From IMG/VR virus record IMGVR_UViG_3300043548_000280, positions 1 through 25,273 of that record: a DNA stretch of 25,273 nucleotides, one strand, 5' to 3'. The notes below the pieces were generated by a model. It had not been told where the DNA came from. It saw nothing but the letters and a program-made list of their open reading frames with translations, and did not search any database. Origin of the DNA: a virus. Positions 12,748 to 19,199 of this stretch are shown here, piece after piece. A program made the position numbers and the translations under genes. Each line of letters begins with the position of its first letter. The stretch's first letter is position 1.

Positions 12748-13896
12748 ATGAACAAAAAGCTAATAACACTAATAACTCTAGTGGCACTTGTTGTGCCATC
12801 ATACACAGTAGCTAAGGCGGAAACAGCTACTCCTACAGTTGCTATTCTTGATACTGCAATTGATACATCACTTCCTGTGTTTCAGGGAAAAATTATTCAA
12901 GAAGTTTGTATTCTTCAAAAAGGAGCATGTCCTAACGGATCTCTTTTTCAGGAAGGCCCTGGAGCAGCAAGCATGCCTGCAAACCTAATTACACTAAATG
13001 GGTTTGATCATGGTACACAAATGACATCTACATTTTTGATGCAAAACTCAAATGCTAATGTTGTTTTTATTAGAATTATTCCAAGCACAGAAACAGGTGC
13101 TCGTATTGCAACTGCTGTAGACCCTACAGTATCTGCTGCATTGCGTTGGGTCAGCCAAAACGCAGAAAAGTATAATATTCAAGCAGTAACAATGTCACAG
13201 GGCCACCACGTACTAGGTGCTGCTGGAACAGACTATTGCCCTAAGTATCAAAGTAACACATATAATGTGATTAATACCCTAGATGCATCTGGAATCCCAG
13301 TGTTTTTTCCAGCAGGTAACGGAAGAGACTATCAGCGCCTAGATTGGCCAGGGTGTTTAACAAATTCAGTTTCTGTTGGTCACACAGACAGCATTGGGGA
13401 AATTTCAGTTGCCTCAAACTATGATTTAACGCTAGATTTCTTTGCTCGTGGTCAGTGGTCAGTGGCTGGTCCAGGTAATGTCGTTAAGAATATTATTGGA
13501 TCATCATCTGCAACCCAAGTTGCAGCAGCTATGTACCTGGAAATTAAATCAAAGCTTGGCTATACTCATAAAGAAGTGCTTAATTTAATGTCCTCTACTG
13601 CAATTCAGACAAGGGGTCGTCAAGGAACATTTAACAAGCTTATTAGTTTAGATAAAGCACTTTCTACAACTGTATTAGCTCCTACTCCTGTACCAACTCC
13701 TACTCCAGTTATAAACCCAACAGGGCCAACTACAGAAGAAATTGCAGCGCAAGAAGCAGCAGTAAAGGCAGCTCTGCAAGCAGAAGCTGATGCAGCAATT
13801 GCAGCAGCACAAGCAGAGTACGATGCTACGGTAAAAGCAGCAGCAGATAAGCTTGCTTCTACAAAAGCAGTTTGGATGGCAAAGCTAAATGGATAA
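12748..13896 (+). CDS. Secreted subtilisin-like serine protease (S8)
   Basis: 382 residues. Sec signal peptide 1-24 (VAKA cleavage), then a minimal S8 peptidase domain (about 28-305): Asp35 (VAILDTAID), His88 (GFDHGT), oxyanion Asn191 (PAGNG) and Ser253 (GSSSAT in place of GTSMA). There is no I9-type propeptide. A Thr/Pro linker (PTPVPTPTP, about 312-322) leads to an Ala-rich coiled coil (330-380) like those of the other exported proteins here. Cys54/61 and Cys164/203 may form disulfides. A phage-encoded exported protease could trim host surface proteins or receptors, or act on the surface proteins at 6446 and 15136 (inference). The gene has its own strong leaderless promoter. Confidence 0.85.
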   Translation: MNKKLITLITLVALVVPSYTVAKAETATPTVAILDTAIDTSLPVFQGKIIQEVCILQKGACPNGSLFQEGPGAASMPANLITLNGFDHGTQMTSTFLMQNSNANVVFIRIIPSTETGARIATAVDPTVSAALRWVSQNAEKYNIQAVTMSQGHHVLGAAGTDYCPKYQSNTYNVINTLDASGIPVFFPAGNGRDYQRLDWPGCLTNSVSVGHTDSIGEISVASNYDLTLDFFARGQWSVAGPGNVVKNIIGSSSATQVAAAMYLEIKSKLGYTHKEVLNLMSSTAIQTRGRQGTFNKLISLDKALSTTVLAPTPVPTPTPVINPTGPTTEEIAAQEAAVKAALQAEADAAIAAAQAEYDATVKAAADKLASTKAVWMAKLNG

Positions 13897-14113
13897 TCAG
13901 CAAACAGTTCTGGAAGAAATTATTGGAGATGTAGCAACAGATCTTTATAACAGATGGTCTGCTGCACTTCCAGAAGAAGAAAGAAACCAACAAGCATTTA
14001 GCGCAATGTCAAAAAATGCACATGAAACAACCGTATTTGTTATTCAAAATTTTATGAAACGGTTTAATGATGCTGCTGAAGAGTTAAAGGGTAATGATGC
14101 TGGGCAGGCTTGA
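13889..14113 (+). CDS. 74-residue helical orphan protein
   Basis: Acidic, mainly helical 74-residue protein overlapping the protease gene by 8 nt. The pattern (LEEIIGDVATDLYNRWSAAL, then TTVFVIQNFMKRF) suggests a helical hairpin. Its stop codon lies within the loop and right arm of the downstream terminator hairpin. Not recognised; its coupling to the protease suggests coordinated expression but it lacks a signal peptide. Confidence 0.68.
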   Translation: MDNQQTVLEEIIGDVATDLYNRWSAALPEEERNQQAFSAMSKNAHETTVFVIQNFMKRFNDAAEELKGNDAGQA

Positions 14114-14126
14114 CCTGCCCAGTTTT
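14100..14126 (+). terminator. Rho-independent terminator
   Basis: Perfect 9-bp stem CTGGGCAGG (14100-14108) / CCTGCCCAG (14114-14122), 5-nt loop, then TTTTATTT. It overlaps the end of the 13889 gene and ends the protease operon. This is the clearest terminator in the window. Confidence 0.9.
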
Positions 14127-14129
14127 ATT

Positions 14130-14138
14130 TGATAGGAT
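14130..14138 (+). promoter_or_regulatory. Extended -10-like promoter, leaderless
   Basis: TGATAGGAT ends 7 nt before ATG 14145, directly after the terminator T-tract. AGGAT could alternatively be a ribosome-binding site, but a new promoter is needed here because a terminator precedes it. Confidence 0.4.
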
Positions 14139-14144
14139 ACATAC

Positions 14145-14639
14145 ATGCAAACATTTCTACCATTTCCAGCTAAACGTAATAGTTTAGATGCGCTTGACAA
14201 CAAGCGTTTGAACAAACAAATACTTGAATGCTACCAGATACTTAACATACTGAGTGGCAACTCTAAGTCTAATGCATGGCGTAATCATCCTGCAGTTTTA
14301 ATGTGGGAGGGTGCAGAGCAAGAGCTTTATAGGTATGCTATGACAGCAGTTGTATTAGCAGACATGCGTGGCATCAAGACAGATAAAAATAAAGCTAATC
14401 TAGAATCATTGTGCAAATCACATGTTCTATCATGGGGAGATGATACCCCACGTTGGGCAATCAATCCAACAACAATTAAGCGTGTTAACGCAACACACAA
14501 AGCAAACTTGTATCGTAAGGATCCAATTTATTATGCAGAATTTGCATCATCTGTAAATGATCCATATAACAAGCCATGCTGCGAACAATGCCAGTATTAC
14601 TGGCCCACCCATGAGGATAAATATGCTTACGCTAAATGA
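14145..14639 (+). CDS. Pyrimidine-dimer-glycosylase-like (MSMEG_6728-type) protein
   Basis: 164 residues. The N-terminus MQTFLPFPAKRNSLDALDNKRLNKQILE, in two parts, matches the pattern MQTFLPY...LDNKRLGKQ..E of actinobacterial MSMEG_6728-type proteins, annotated as pyrimidine-dimer DNA glycosylase-like (T4 endonuclease V relatives). WRNHPAVLMWEG (45-56) is also characteristic. If active it would cut at UV dimers and aid repair in sunlit water. The C-terminal CCEQCQ adds a Cys cluster. It overlaps the thioredoxin gene by 17 nt. Assignment rests on recalled family pattern; the activity is inferred. Confidence 0.6.
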   Translation: MQTFLPFPAKRNSLDALDNKRLNKQILECYQILNILSGNSKSNAWRNHPAVLMWEGAEQELYRYAMTAVVLADMRGIKTDKNKANLESLCKSHVLSWGDDTPRWAINPTTIKRVNATHKANLYRKDPIYYAEFASSVNDPYNKPCCEQCQYYWPTHEDKYAYAK

Positions 14640-14928
14640 TGAAAATTTTGACAAAACAATAGATTTTCAGGGAACGATACTGGTAGATTTTTGGGCTGAA
14701 TGGTGTGGGCCATGCAAAATAATGCTACCAATACTTGAAGAAATAGACTCAGAGGGCCTTGTACTCGTCGGTAAATTAAATGTTGATGAGAATCCAGGGA
14801 AAACTGAAGAATACTCTGTACAATCAATACCAACTATGGTATTATTTACTAATGGTCAACCAGTTCACAAAGTAATTGGTGCTATGCCAAAGCATAAGCT
14901 TCTAGAGGAGCTTAAGCAATGGATTTAA
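14623..14928 (+). CDS. trxA: Thioredoxin
   Basis: 101-residue thioredoxin with active site WCGPC (Cys28, Cys31), preceding VDFWAEW, and the cis-proline loop SIPTMVLF. Standard fold length and no signal peptide, so a cytosolic disulfide reductase. GAGGAT (14613-14618) precedes ATG 14623, which lies within the end of the upstream gene; an earlier in-frame ATG at 14611 is less likely. Phage thioredoxins serve ribonucleotide reductase or act as polymerase processivity factors; neither partner is in view. It may also serve the Cys-rich microproteins nearby (inference). Confidence 0.93.
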   Translation: MLTLNDENFDKTIDFQGTILVDFWAEWCGPCKIMLPILEEIDSEGLVLVGKLNVDENPGKTEEYSVQSIPTMVLFTNGQPVHKVIGAMPKHKLLEELKQWI

Positions 14929-15089
14929 ATTTTAATGAGTGGATGAAATACGGATTCGACAAAGGTTGGATCTCTGATGTATTTTGTAATACTCATGAAG
15001 GTCCGCCAATGACCGATGAAGAAGAATATGAATGGAACGAAGGCGGAGATCCATGCAGTTTCCAAATACGTGTTTGGGAATTAGATTAG
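14919..15089 (+). CDS. 56-residue acidic orphan protein
   Basis: Acidic 56-residue protein overlapping the thioredoxin end by 10 nt, with GAGGAG (14905-14910) about 8 nt upstream. Trp/Tyr-rich (NEWMKYGFDKGW) with Cys23, His26 and Cys46. It ends FQIRVWELD, likely a strand. No known family; similar short acidic proteins are frequent in actinophages. Confidence 0.65.
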   Translation: MDLNFNEWMKYGFDKGWISDVFCNTHEGPPMTDEEEYEWNEGGDPCSFQIRVWELD

Positions 15090-15135
15090 AATTCTGCGCT
15101 CAAATGAGGCAGATAATTAAGGAGAAATAAATTAA

Positions 15136-16242
15136 ATGAAGTCATTTAAGAAAATCGCTCTAGCCATGGTTGCAGCCATGACTACCGCAACAATCGTAGC
15201 AACACCTGCAAGTGCTGCTGTAATGACAGTGGCTGTAGATCTAGCAGGAACAGCAAACACAACTGCTTCCGCTATTGCTACACCAGCATCATTGCCAGTC
15301 CCAGCAGACAACACAGTAGATGCAGCAGATGCTCTACGCTTTGTAGCAACAGTTGATACAGGAACATCAGTTTCTGTTACAGCAACGAATGCAACAATTG
15401 TTTCTGCGCTACACACATCAGCAGCACCAGTAACCGCAGCATCAGGATCAACATCTTTGACAATCGCAACTGGTACAGGAACAACCGCAACATTTTATGT
15501 ATACACAAAGACAACAGCAATTGGTTCAGTTGTAGTAAATAATGGCGGAACAACACTTACATATTATGTACAGGGAACAGCAGGTAAGATCAATAATCTT
15601 ACAGTTGCAGCACCAGCATCAGGCGCTGCTGGAACAAAGCAGGATATTCTAGTTACAGCAACAGACGTATTTGGAAACAAGGTTTCTGGTAAGTCTCTTA
15701 CTGCAACAGTATTTGCTGCTACAGCAACACTAGACACGGCAACAGCAACAACTGGTGCAACACTTACAGATTTTGGAGTTGCCACATTTAAGGCAACACT
15801 TCCAACTGTAGGCACACGTGCTCTAATTATGTTTGCACCAACCACATCAACAGACGCAGTATCAGGCGCAGTAACTGGACTTACAGCACCTACACTAGCA
15901 CCGTTCTCAGAAATTACAGTTCGTGATATGGCTGCAGAACTAGCAGCAGTAACTGCTGCTAAAGTTTCTGCAGAAAATGCTCTTGCTGCTGCAGTAGCTA
16001 ATGCTGCTACAGCCAAGGCTGCAGCAGATGCAGAAATTGCTAAGCTTAAGGCAGAAGCAGTAAGCGCAAAGCTAGCATCAGATTCAGCAACTGCAACAGT
16101 AGTCGCTGCTAAGGATGCAGAAATTGCAAAGCTAAAGGCGGACAACGCCAAGGCACTTGCGGATATTAAGAAGGCATTCAATGCACTCGCTAAGAAGTGG
16201 AATGCAAAGAATCCAAAGTCCAAGGTTACTTTAGTAAAGTAA
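15136..16242 (+). CDS. Secreted Ala/Thr-rich surface protein with Ig-like region and coiled coil
   Basis: 368 residues. Sec signal peptide 1-27 (TPASA cleavage), then Thr/Ala/Val-rich beta-sheet domains (about 28-255) including ATDVFGNKVSGKSLTATVF, typical of bacterial Ig-like (invasin/BIG) repeats. A long Ala-rich coiled coil follows (260-345) with two DAEIAKLKA units, then a basic end (KKWNAKNPKSKVTLVK). There is no membrane anchor or sortase signal. It looks like a host-type surface-layer or envelope protein of planktonic actinobacteria, and its codons (GCA, ACA, CTA) and higher GC differ from neighbours, hinting at recent host origin. AAGGAG is 11 nt upstream. It has a terminator behind it, so it is probably a monocistronic, highly expressed gene. 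Confidence 0.78.
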   Translation: MKSFKKIALAMVAAMTTATIVATPASAAVMTVAVDLAGTANTTASAIATPASLPVPADNTVDAADALRFVATVDTGTSVSVTATNATIVSALHTSAAPVTAASGSTSLTIATGTGTTATFYVYTKTTAIGSVVVNNGGTTLTYYVQGTAGKINNLTVAAPASGAAGTKQDILVTATDVFGNKVSGKSLTATVFAATATLDTATATTGATLTDFGVATFKATLPTVGTRALIMFAPTTSTDAVSGAVTGLTAPTLAPFSEITVRDMAAELAAVTAAKVSAENALAAAVANAATAKAAADAEIAKLKAEAVSAKLASDSATATVVAAKDAEIAKLKADNAKALADIKKAFNALAKKWNAKNPKSKVTLVK

Positions 16243-16255
16243 TCTAATTATTGAT

Positions 16256-16285
16256 AAAGGGGCAGGAGGAAACTCTTGCCCCTTT
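16256..16285 (+). terminator. Hairpin terminator after the surface-protein gene
   Basis: 13-bp stem 16256-16268 / 16273-16285 with one G-U pair and a GAAA tetraloop. The right arm ends in TTT but no long T-tract follows, so termination may be partial. The stable tetraloop may also protect the mRNA 3' end. Confidence 0.75.
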
Positions 16286-16295
16286 ACCTATTAAA

Positions 16296-16304
16296 TGCTA
16301 CAAT
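16296..16304 (+). promoter_or_regulatory. Extended -10 promoter, leaderless GTG start
   Basis: TGCTACAAT ends 7 nt before GTG 16311. No ribosome-binding site precedes that codon, so the placement argues for a leaderless GTG start. Confidence 0.55.
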
Positions 16305-16310
16305 TAGATA

Positions 16311-16460
16311 GTGGAAGAAATAATTAACGAATTTGAGCTTTATAAAACTGCCTATAAAAAAAGATTAAAAGATGAATTTAGGGATTTAGAGTTACCACCA
16401 GAGTGGAGACCACGTGACGTTATAAAGTTTATAATGTCACGAATTGAAAGGATAGATTGA
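16311..16460 (+). CDS. 49-residue charged microprotein
   Basis: 49 residues, helical and highly charged (EEIINEFELYKTAYKKRLKD), with PPEWRPRDV in the middle. Starts at a leaderless GTG; its stop overlaps the next ATG by 1 nt (TGATG). Unrecognised; first gene of the operon that leads to the radical-SAM gene. Confidence 0.65.
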   Translation: MEEIINEFELYKTAYKKRLKDEFRDLELPPEWRPRDVIKFIMSRIERID

Positions 16461-16678
16461 TGGATACTAAGAAAAAAAGTTTCTACAAATCACTTACGTG
16501 GCCAGCAGTCCATATATTGTTTGTGGGAACAATGGTTTATGTTTTTGAAAAGATCATTACTGGCGAAGCCCACTGGGAGTACGCTGGAGCATTTGCAATA
16601 ATTTATACACTGTGTGAAATGTTAGGATTCTTTTTGCACGAAAGAGCCTGGAATAAGTTTGGCGCAAGAATCAAATAA
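16460..16678 (+). CDS. DUF2061 small membrane protein (copy 2)
   Basis: 72 residues with two hydrophobic helices and the DUF2061 hallmarks KSLTWPAVHIL and GFFLHERAWNKFG, clearly related to the protein at 4904. ATG 16460 has AAAGGA (16447-16452) 7 nt upstream; the in-frame TTG at 16457 is less likely. Function of the family is unknown. It is followed 2 nt later by a Cys microprotein and then the radical-SAM enzyme, so it may form part of that module. Confidence 0.8.
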   Translation: MDTKKKSFYKSLTWPAVHILFVGTMVYVFEKIITGEAHWEYAGAFAIIYTLCEMLGFFLHERAWNKFGARIK

Positions 16679-16680
16679 GT

Positions 16681-16788
16681 ATGAATAATTGTGAAATAAA
16701 AAATTGTAATAATAAAGCAACAAGAATATCATCACCAGATAAAAAGTTTATCTGCGAGGAATGTTGGCACAAAGAATATAGATCTTAA
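16681..16788 (+). CDS. 35-residue zinc-binding microprotein
   Basis: 35 residues: CEIKNC (Cys4, Cys9) and CEEC (Cys25, Cys28) followed by WHKEY, the shape of a small treble-clef zinc site. It overlaps the radical-SAM start by 1 nt (TAATG), implying coupled translation. Possible accessory or substrate of that enzyme (inference). Confidence 0.68.
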   Translation: MNNCEIKNCNNKATRISSPDKKFICEECWHKEYRS

Positions 16789-17786
16789 TGATTGAGCAAA
16801 TAAAGGCTGTTCAGATAGACGTCAACGGTTTATGCAATGCAGGCTGCTGGTTTTGCCCAGTGTCTTATGAGGGAAACCCAAAATCAGCAAGAAGAGAGAT
16901 GCCTCTAGAAGAACTAGATAATATTCTAAGGCAACTGCGTGATGGCAAAGGCGATTTTGTTGATCCTAATCTAGAACTAATATATACAGCAAACTATAAT
17001 GAAGTTTTACTATACAAATATTTTGAGGAAATGTTTGATATTTATAGAAAATACGGATTTAAGGTAAATATACTTACTAACGGTGTGGCTTTAACAAAAT
17101 CTCGTGTTGACATAATGTATAAAAATAAAGATGTTATAAAAGGAATTCTTTTAAATATACCGTCTGGTGAAAAAGAAACTTGGGCAAAATATGTAAAAAT
17201 GAATTCAGCTCTGTTTGATAAAATGGTTAATAATGTTAAGTATGCAATAGAAAAGCTACATGAATTTGTAGAATCTGATAGCATACTGCTTATGGTTAAT
17301 GGAGTAAACAGTCTATCATTGACTGAAAATGGAGGGTGGCTAGACCTGCTAGATGGAGCTCCAGATATTGATTTAGATGTAGACAGCGGGTCTTTAGCAA
17401 CTGAAGATAAAAGGCTTCAAGAACTTTTTCCAGGTATCAAGACTTGGGCTGCCAATCATTTATACGACAGAGCGGGACACCTAGAAAATTTTAAAATTAT
17501 AGGACAGTCAAATGCAATTTCAAAATATTTAAAAACTAAGGGATCAAAAGTAATAGGCTGCAATGGTGGTATAGGTCATAGAAGCAGGACCAATAACTGG
17601 GTACACATAAATCCAAATGGTGATTTTTTTATTTGCTGTGCAGATTTTGATTTTGAAACTGTCTTTGGGAATATCAATAAGCAGACGCTAAAAGATATTT
17701 GGTACAGCCAGAAAAGACAAAAAGCAATCCAGGACTCATATTCTGATATGTGTACCAGATGCTCTGCAGCAATTTGGGGTGATTAA
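16788..17786 (+). CDS. Radical SAM enzyme with SPASM-like C-terminus
   Basis: 332 residues. The N-terminal CxxxCxxC site (Cys16, Cys20, Cys23; CNAGCWFC) binds the [4Fe-4S] cluster that cleaves S-adenosylmethionine. The barrel follows (NILTNG at 94-99, LLNIPSG). The C-terminal region has Cys258, the INPNGDFFICC block (Cys283, Cys284), FGNINKQTLKDIW and CTRC (Cys322, Cys325), matching a SPASM/twitch auxiliary-cluster domain. SPASM enzymes modify ribosomal peptides, enzymes or sugars and small molecules. No RiPP recognition (RRE) domain is visible. Neighbouring peptides (16681, 17791, 17942, 18102, 18442) are candidate substrates, but phages also carry SPASM enzymes of unknown purpose. Confidence 0.88.
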   Translation: MIEQIKAVQIDVNGLCNAGCWFCPVSYEGNPKSARREMPLEELDNILRQLRDGKGDFVDPNLELIYTANYNEVLLYKYFEEMFDIYRKYGFKVNILTNGVALTKSRVDIMYKNKDVIKGILLNIPSGEKETWAKYVKMNSALFDKMVNNVKYAIEKLHEFVESDSILLMVNGVNSLSLTENGGWLDLLDGAPDIDLDVDSGSLATEDKRLQELFPGIKTWAANHLYDRAGHLENFKIIGQSNAISKYLKTKGSKVIGCNGGIGHRSRTNNWVHINPNGDFFICCADFDFETVFGNINKQTLKDIWYSQKRQKAIQDSYSDMCTRCSAAIWGD

Positions 17787-17790
17787 TTAA

Positions 17791-17895
17791 ATGTGCTGGA
17801 TATGTGGCTGTGCAGACCACGTTGGGCCTGGAAATGAGCAAAGAGACTCAGAGGATTCAGATTCTAATCAACTAAATGATATAATTGATGAGTGA
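17791..17895 (+). CDS. MCxxCGC microprotein A (34 residues)
   Basis: 34 residues: MCWICGCADH at the N-terminus, then a Gly/Asn/Gln linker and a strongly acidic Ser/Asp tail (SEDSDSNQLNDIIDE). MCxxCGC is the high-affinity nickel site at the N-terminus of HypB in E. coli, where the free amine and three cysteines bind Ni(II). The gene starts 4 nt after the radical-SAM stop. It is too short for chance selection of such a motif to be judged alone, but two relatives lie within 700 bp. Candidate metal-binding peptide or radical-SAM substrate. Confidence 0.6.
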   Translation: MCWICGCADHVGPGNEQRDSEDSDSNQLNDIIDE

Positions 17896-17920
17896 GCGGT
17901 ATTCTAGATCCGCTTATAAT
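17877..17920 (+). promoter_or_regulatory. Tandem promoters for the small-peptide operon
   Basis: TGATATAAT (17877-17885) and TATAAT (17915-17920). The second predicts a start near 17927 and a short leader with AGGAG (17931-17935), 6 nt before ATG 17942. The first would start at GTG 17892, opening a 10-codon frame that ends at 17924; whether it is translated is unknown. Confidence 0.5.
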
Positions 17921-17941
17921 ATAAACCTATAGGAGAAAAAA

Positions 17942-18100
17942 ATGACAACAAATGGTATAAATGGTGGCGGATTTGAAGCTGCAAAGCCAGCAGGCACAAA
18001 CAGCATCAATGCACACTACTCAGATAACACTGGAGCTGCATTCCCAGCTACAGATAAGTCATCACAAGATGGCTCAGGCGTAGGCAACGGCGGTAAGTAA
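17942..18100 (+). CDS. 52-residue Gly/Asn/Ala-rich peptide
   Basis: 52 residues, low-complexity: MTTNGINGGGFEAAKP, a middle with NSINAHYSDNTGAAF, and a Gly-rich end (GSGVGNGGK). No cysteine, no hydrophobic segment. A dedicated promoter and a strong ribosome-binding site suggest high expression. It could be a disordered virion or decoration peptide, or a precursor for the nearby radical-SAM enzyme; nothing in the sequence decides. First of four tightly packed genes. Confidence 0.62.
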   Translation: MTTNGINGGGFEAAKPAGTNSINAHYSDNTGAAFPATDKSSQDGSGVGNGGK

Positions 18101-18101
18101 T

Positions 18102-18248
18102 ATGTGCGTTGAATGCGGTTGCGAAAGCGTAGGCAGCCAGTCAGGTATGCGCTCAGTTAATATGATGGACGTATCAAACGGAATGAATGAGAGAGCAGAA
18201 GAATCTGCTTCTCATGAAGCAGCGGAAGGAATGGTTGATCCAGACTAA
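18102..18248 (+). CDS. MCxxCGC microprotein B (48 residues)
   Basis: 48 residues: N-terminal MCVECGCESVG, again the HypB-type MCxxCGC, then a Ser/Met/Asn-rich middle and an acidic tail (EESASHEAAEGMVDPD). It starts one base after the preceding stop and shares one base with the next start, so the four peptide genes are translated together. Shares architecture with peptide A: metal-site head, flexible neck, acidic tail. Confidence 0.65.
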   Translation: MCVECGCESVGSQSGMRSVNMMDVSNGMNERAEESASHEAAEGMVDPD

Positions 18249-18442
18249 TGTCAGACGGAACACCAGAATCGCTTCCAAGCCAACCATCAGGTGCGGTTAC
18301 TAGTCGTGGTGCAACCAGAAAAAATCCAAAACAAAATGGATTCAGATCTGGAATAAAAATTGATACCAATAAACATGGTATTCGTAGAGAAACATCTACT
18401 GCTCCACGTCCGCCAAAGAAAACTGGTAGAAAAAAAGTATAA
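18248..18442 (+). CDS. 64-residue basic, Pro-rich disordered protein
   Basis: 64 residues, strongly basic (RGATRKNPKQNGFRSG; PPKKTGRKKV at the end) and Pro/Ser/Thr-rich, likely unstructured and possibly nucleic-acid binding. Its basic charge complements the acidic tails of the flanking MCxxCG peptides, with which it is 1-nt overlapped on both sides. No family recognised. Confidence 0.6.
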   Translation: MSDGTPESLPSQPSGAVTSRGATRKNPKQNGFRSGIKIDTNKHGIRRETSTAPRPPKKTGRKKV

Positions 18443-18525
18443 TGTGTAAAAGTTGTGGGGATTGCTCTAAAGAGCATTATCCAAACCTGGATGACAGAAT
18501 TGACGAAGTTCTTGATTCTTTTTAG
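18442..18525 (+). CDS. MCxxCGxC microprotein C (27 residues)
   Basis: 27 residues: MCKSCGDCSKEHYPNL, then an acidic helix (DDRIDEVLDSF). A variant of the MCxxCGC head with an inserted Asp (CGDC). Its start overlaps the previous stop by 1 nt. Third member of the local Cys-rich microprotein set; short, so confidence rests on the shared motif and tight packing. Confidence 0.55.
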   Translation: MCKSCGDCSKEHYPNLDDRIDEVLDSF

Positions 18526-18557
18526 AGCATCCCTCAACCTTAATCAGAAAGAATAAT

Positions 18558-19199
18558 ATGAGCGTAGACATAAATCTTATTAAATCACAAGGGTATAAGG
18601 TCACAAACCTAGACCCCAATATCTACATGGTAGAAAACTTTTTAACAAAAGAGGATATTGATGAAATGTGGAACATAATAGATAATGCTCAAGCTGAAGA
18701 TTGGGCTCAACATCAACATTATACAAAGCATTTAGAAGACAGAGCAGAGGAACTTACTGGCAGCAGAGATTTTAAAGCAGCTGGAATAGAAGTAACTCAA
18801 AATTGGGACGATAAAGTACTTGCGCTCTCTGGAAGAACTGGGCTAGTTCAAGTTCTTGCAAATAGAGTTGCATCTTTTTTTGATCCAAACTGCGGATTTG
18901 ATTTTAGAAGCTTTGGAACGTTGCAAAGAATGTATGACGGTACTGAATTAAAAGCTCATTATGACGATAAGGCAGATGTAAGACACGTATGGGCTTGCGT
19001 TGCATATGTAAATGATGATTACAATGCGGGTGAATTATTTTTTGCCAATAAAGGCATAGAGATAACTCCGCCTGCAGGTTCTGCAATGATATTTCCAGCG
19101 ACAGAAGAGTATGAGCATGGAGTTCGCAAGGTCATTGCTGGGCCAGTACGTTACGTGCTTCCGTCTTTTATTTTTGATCATTCAAAGATGGTAAAATGA
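18558..19199 (+). CDS. Prolyl-4-hydroxylase-like 2OG-Fe(II) oxygenase
   Basis: 213 residues, same family as the gene at 2. Iron ligands His134 and Asp136 (AHYDD) and His187 (EHGVR); Arg198 (VRYVLPSFIF) for 2-oxoglutarate; YVNDDYNAGELFF (150-162) matches the first gene's YLNDDYEGGKLTF. N-terminal VENFLTKEDIDEMW is the usual P4H entry helix. Candidate targets include the peptides just upstream or host proteins. Only a weak AAAGAA ribosome-binding site. The stop overlaps the PLP-enzyme start by 4 nt (ATGA), so the two are co-translated. Confidence 0.85.
   Translation: MSVDINLIKSQGYKVTNLDPNIYMVENFLTKEDIDEMWNIIDNAQAEDWAQHQHYTKHLEDRAEELTGSRDFKAAGIEVTQNWDDKVLALSGRTGLVQVLANRVASFFDPNCGFDFRSFGTLQRMYDGTELKAHYDDKADVRHVWACVAYVNDDYNAGELFFANKGIEITPPAGSAMIFPATEEYEHGVRKVIAGPVRYVLPSFIFDHSKMVK

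Noticed and set aside
15564-16223. Long open frame on the - strand (219 codons) opposite the surface-protein gene
   Set aside because: It mirrors the Ala/Thr-rich repetitive codons of the + strand gene, which has a signal peptide and ribosome-binding site. The antisense product is only Ala/Ser/Val low complexity with no ribosome-binding site.
17892-17924. Ten-codon GTG frame directly after TGATATAAT
   Set aside because: Spacing fits the leaderless rule, but ten codons cannot be supported as a gene. Mentioned only under the promoter entry.
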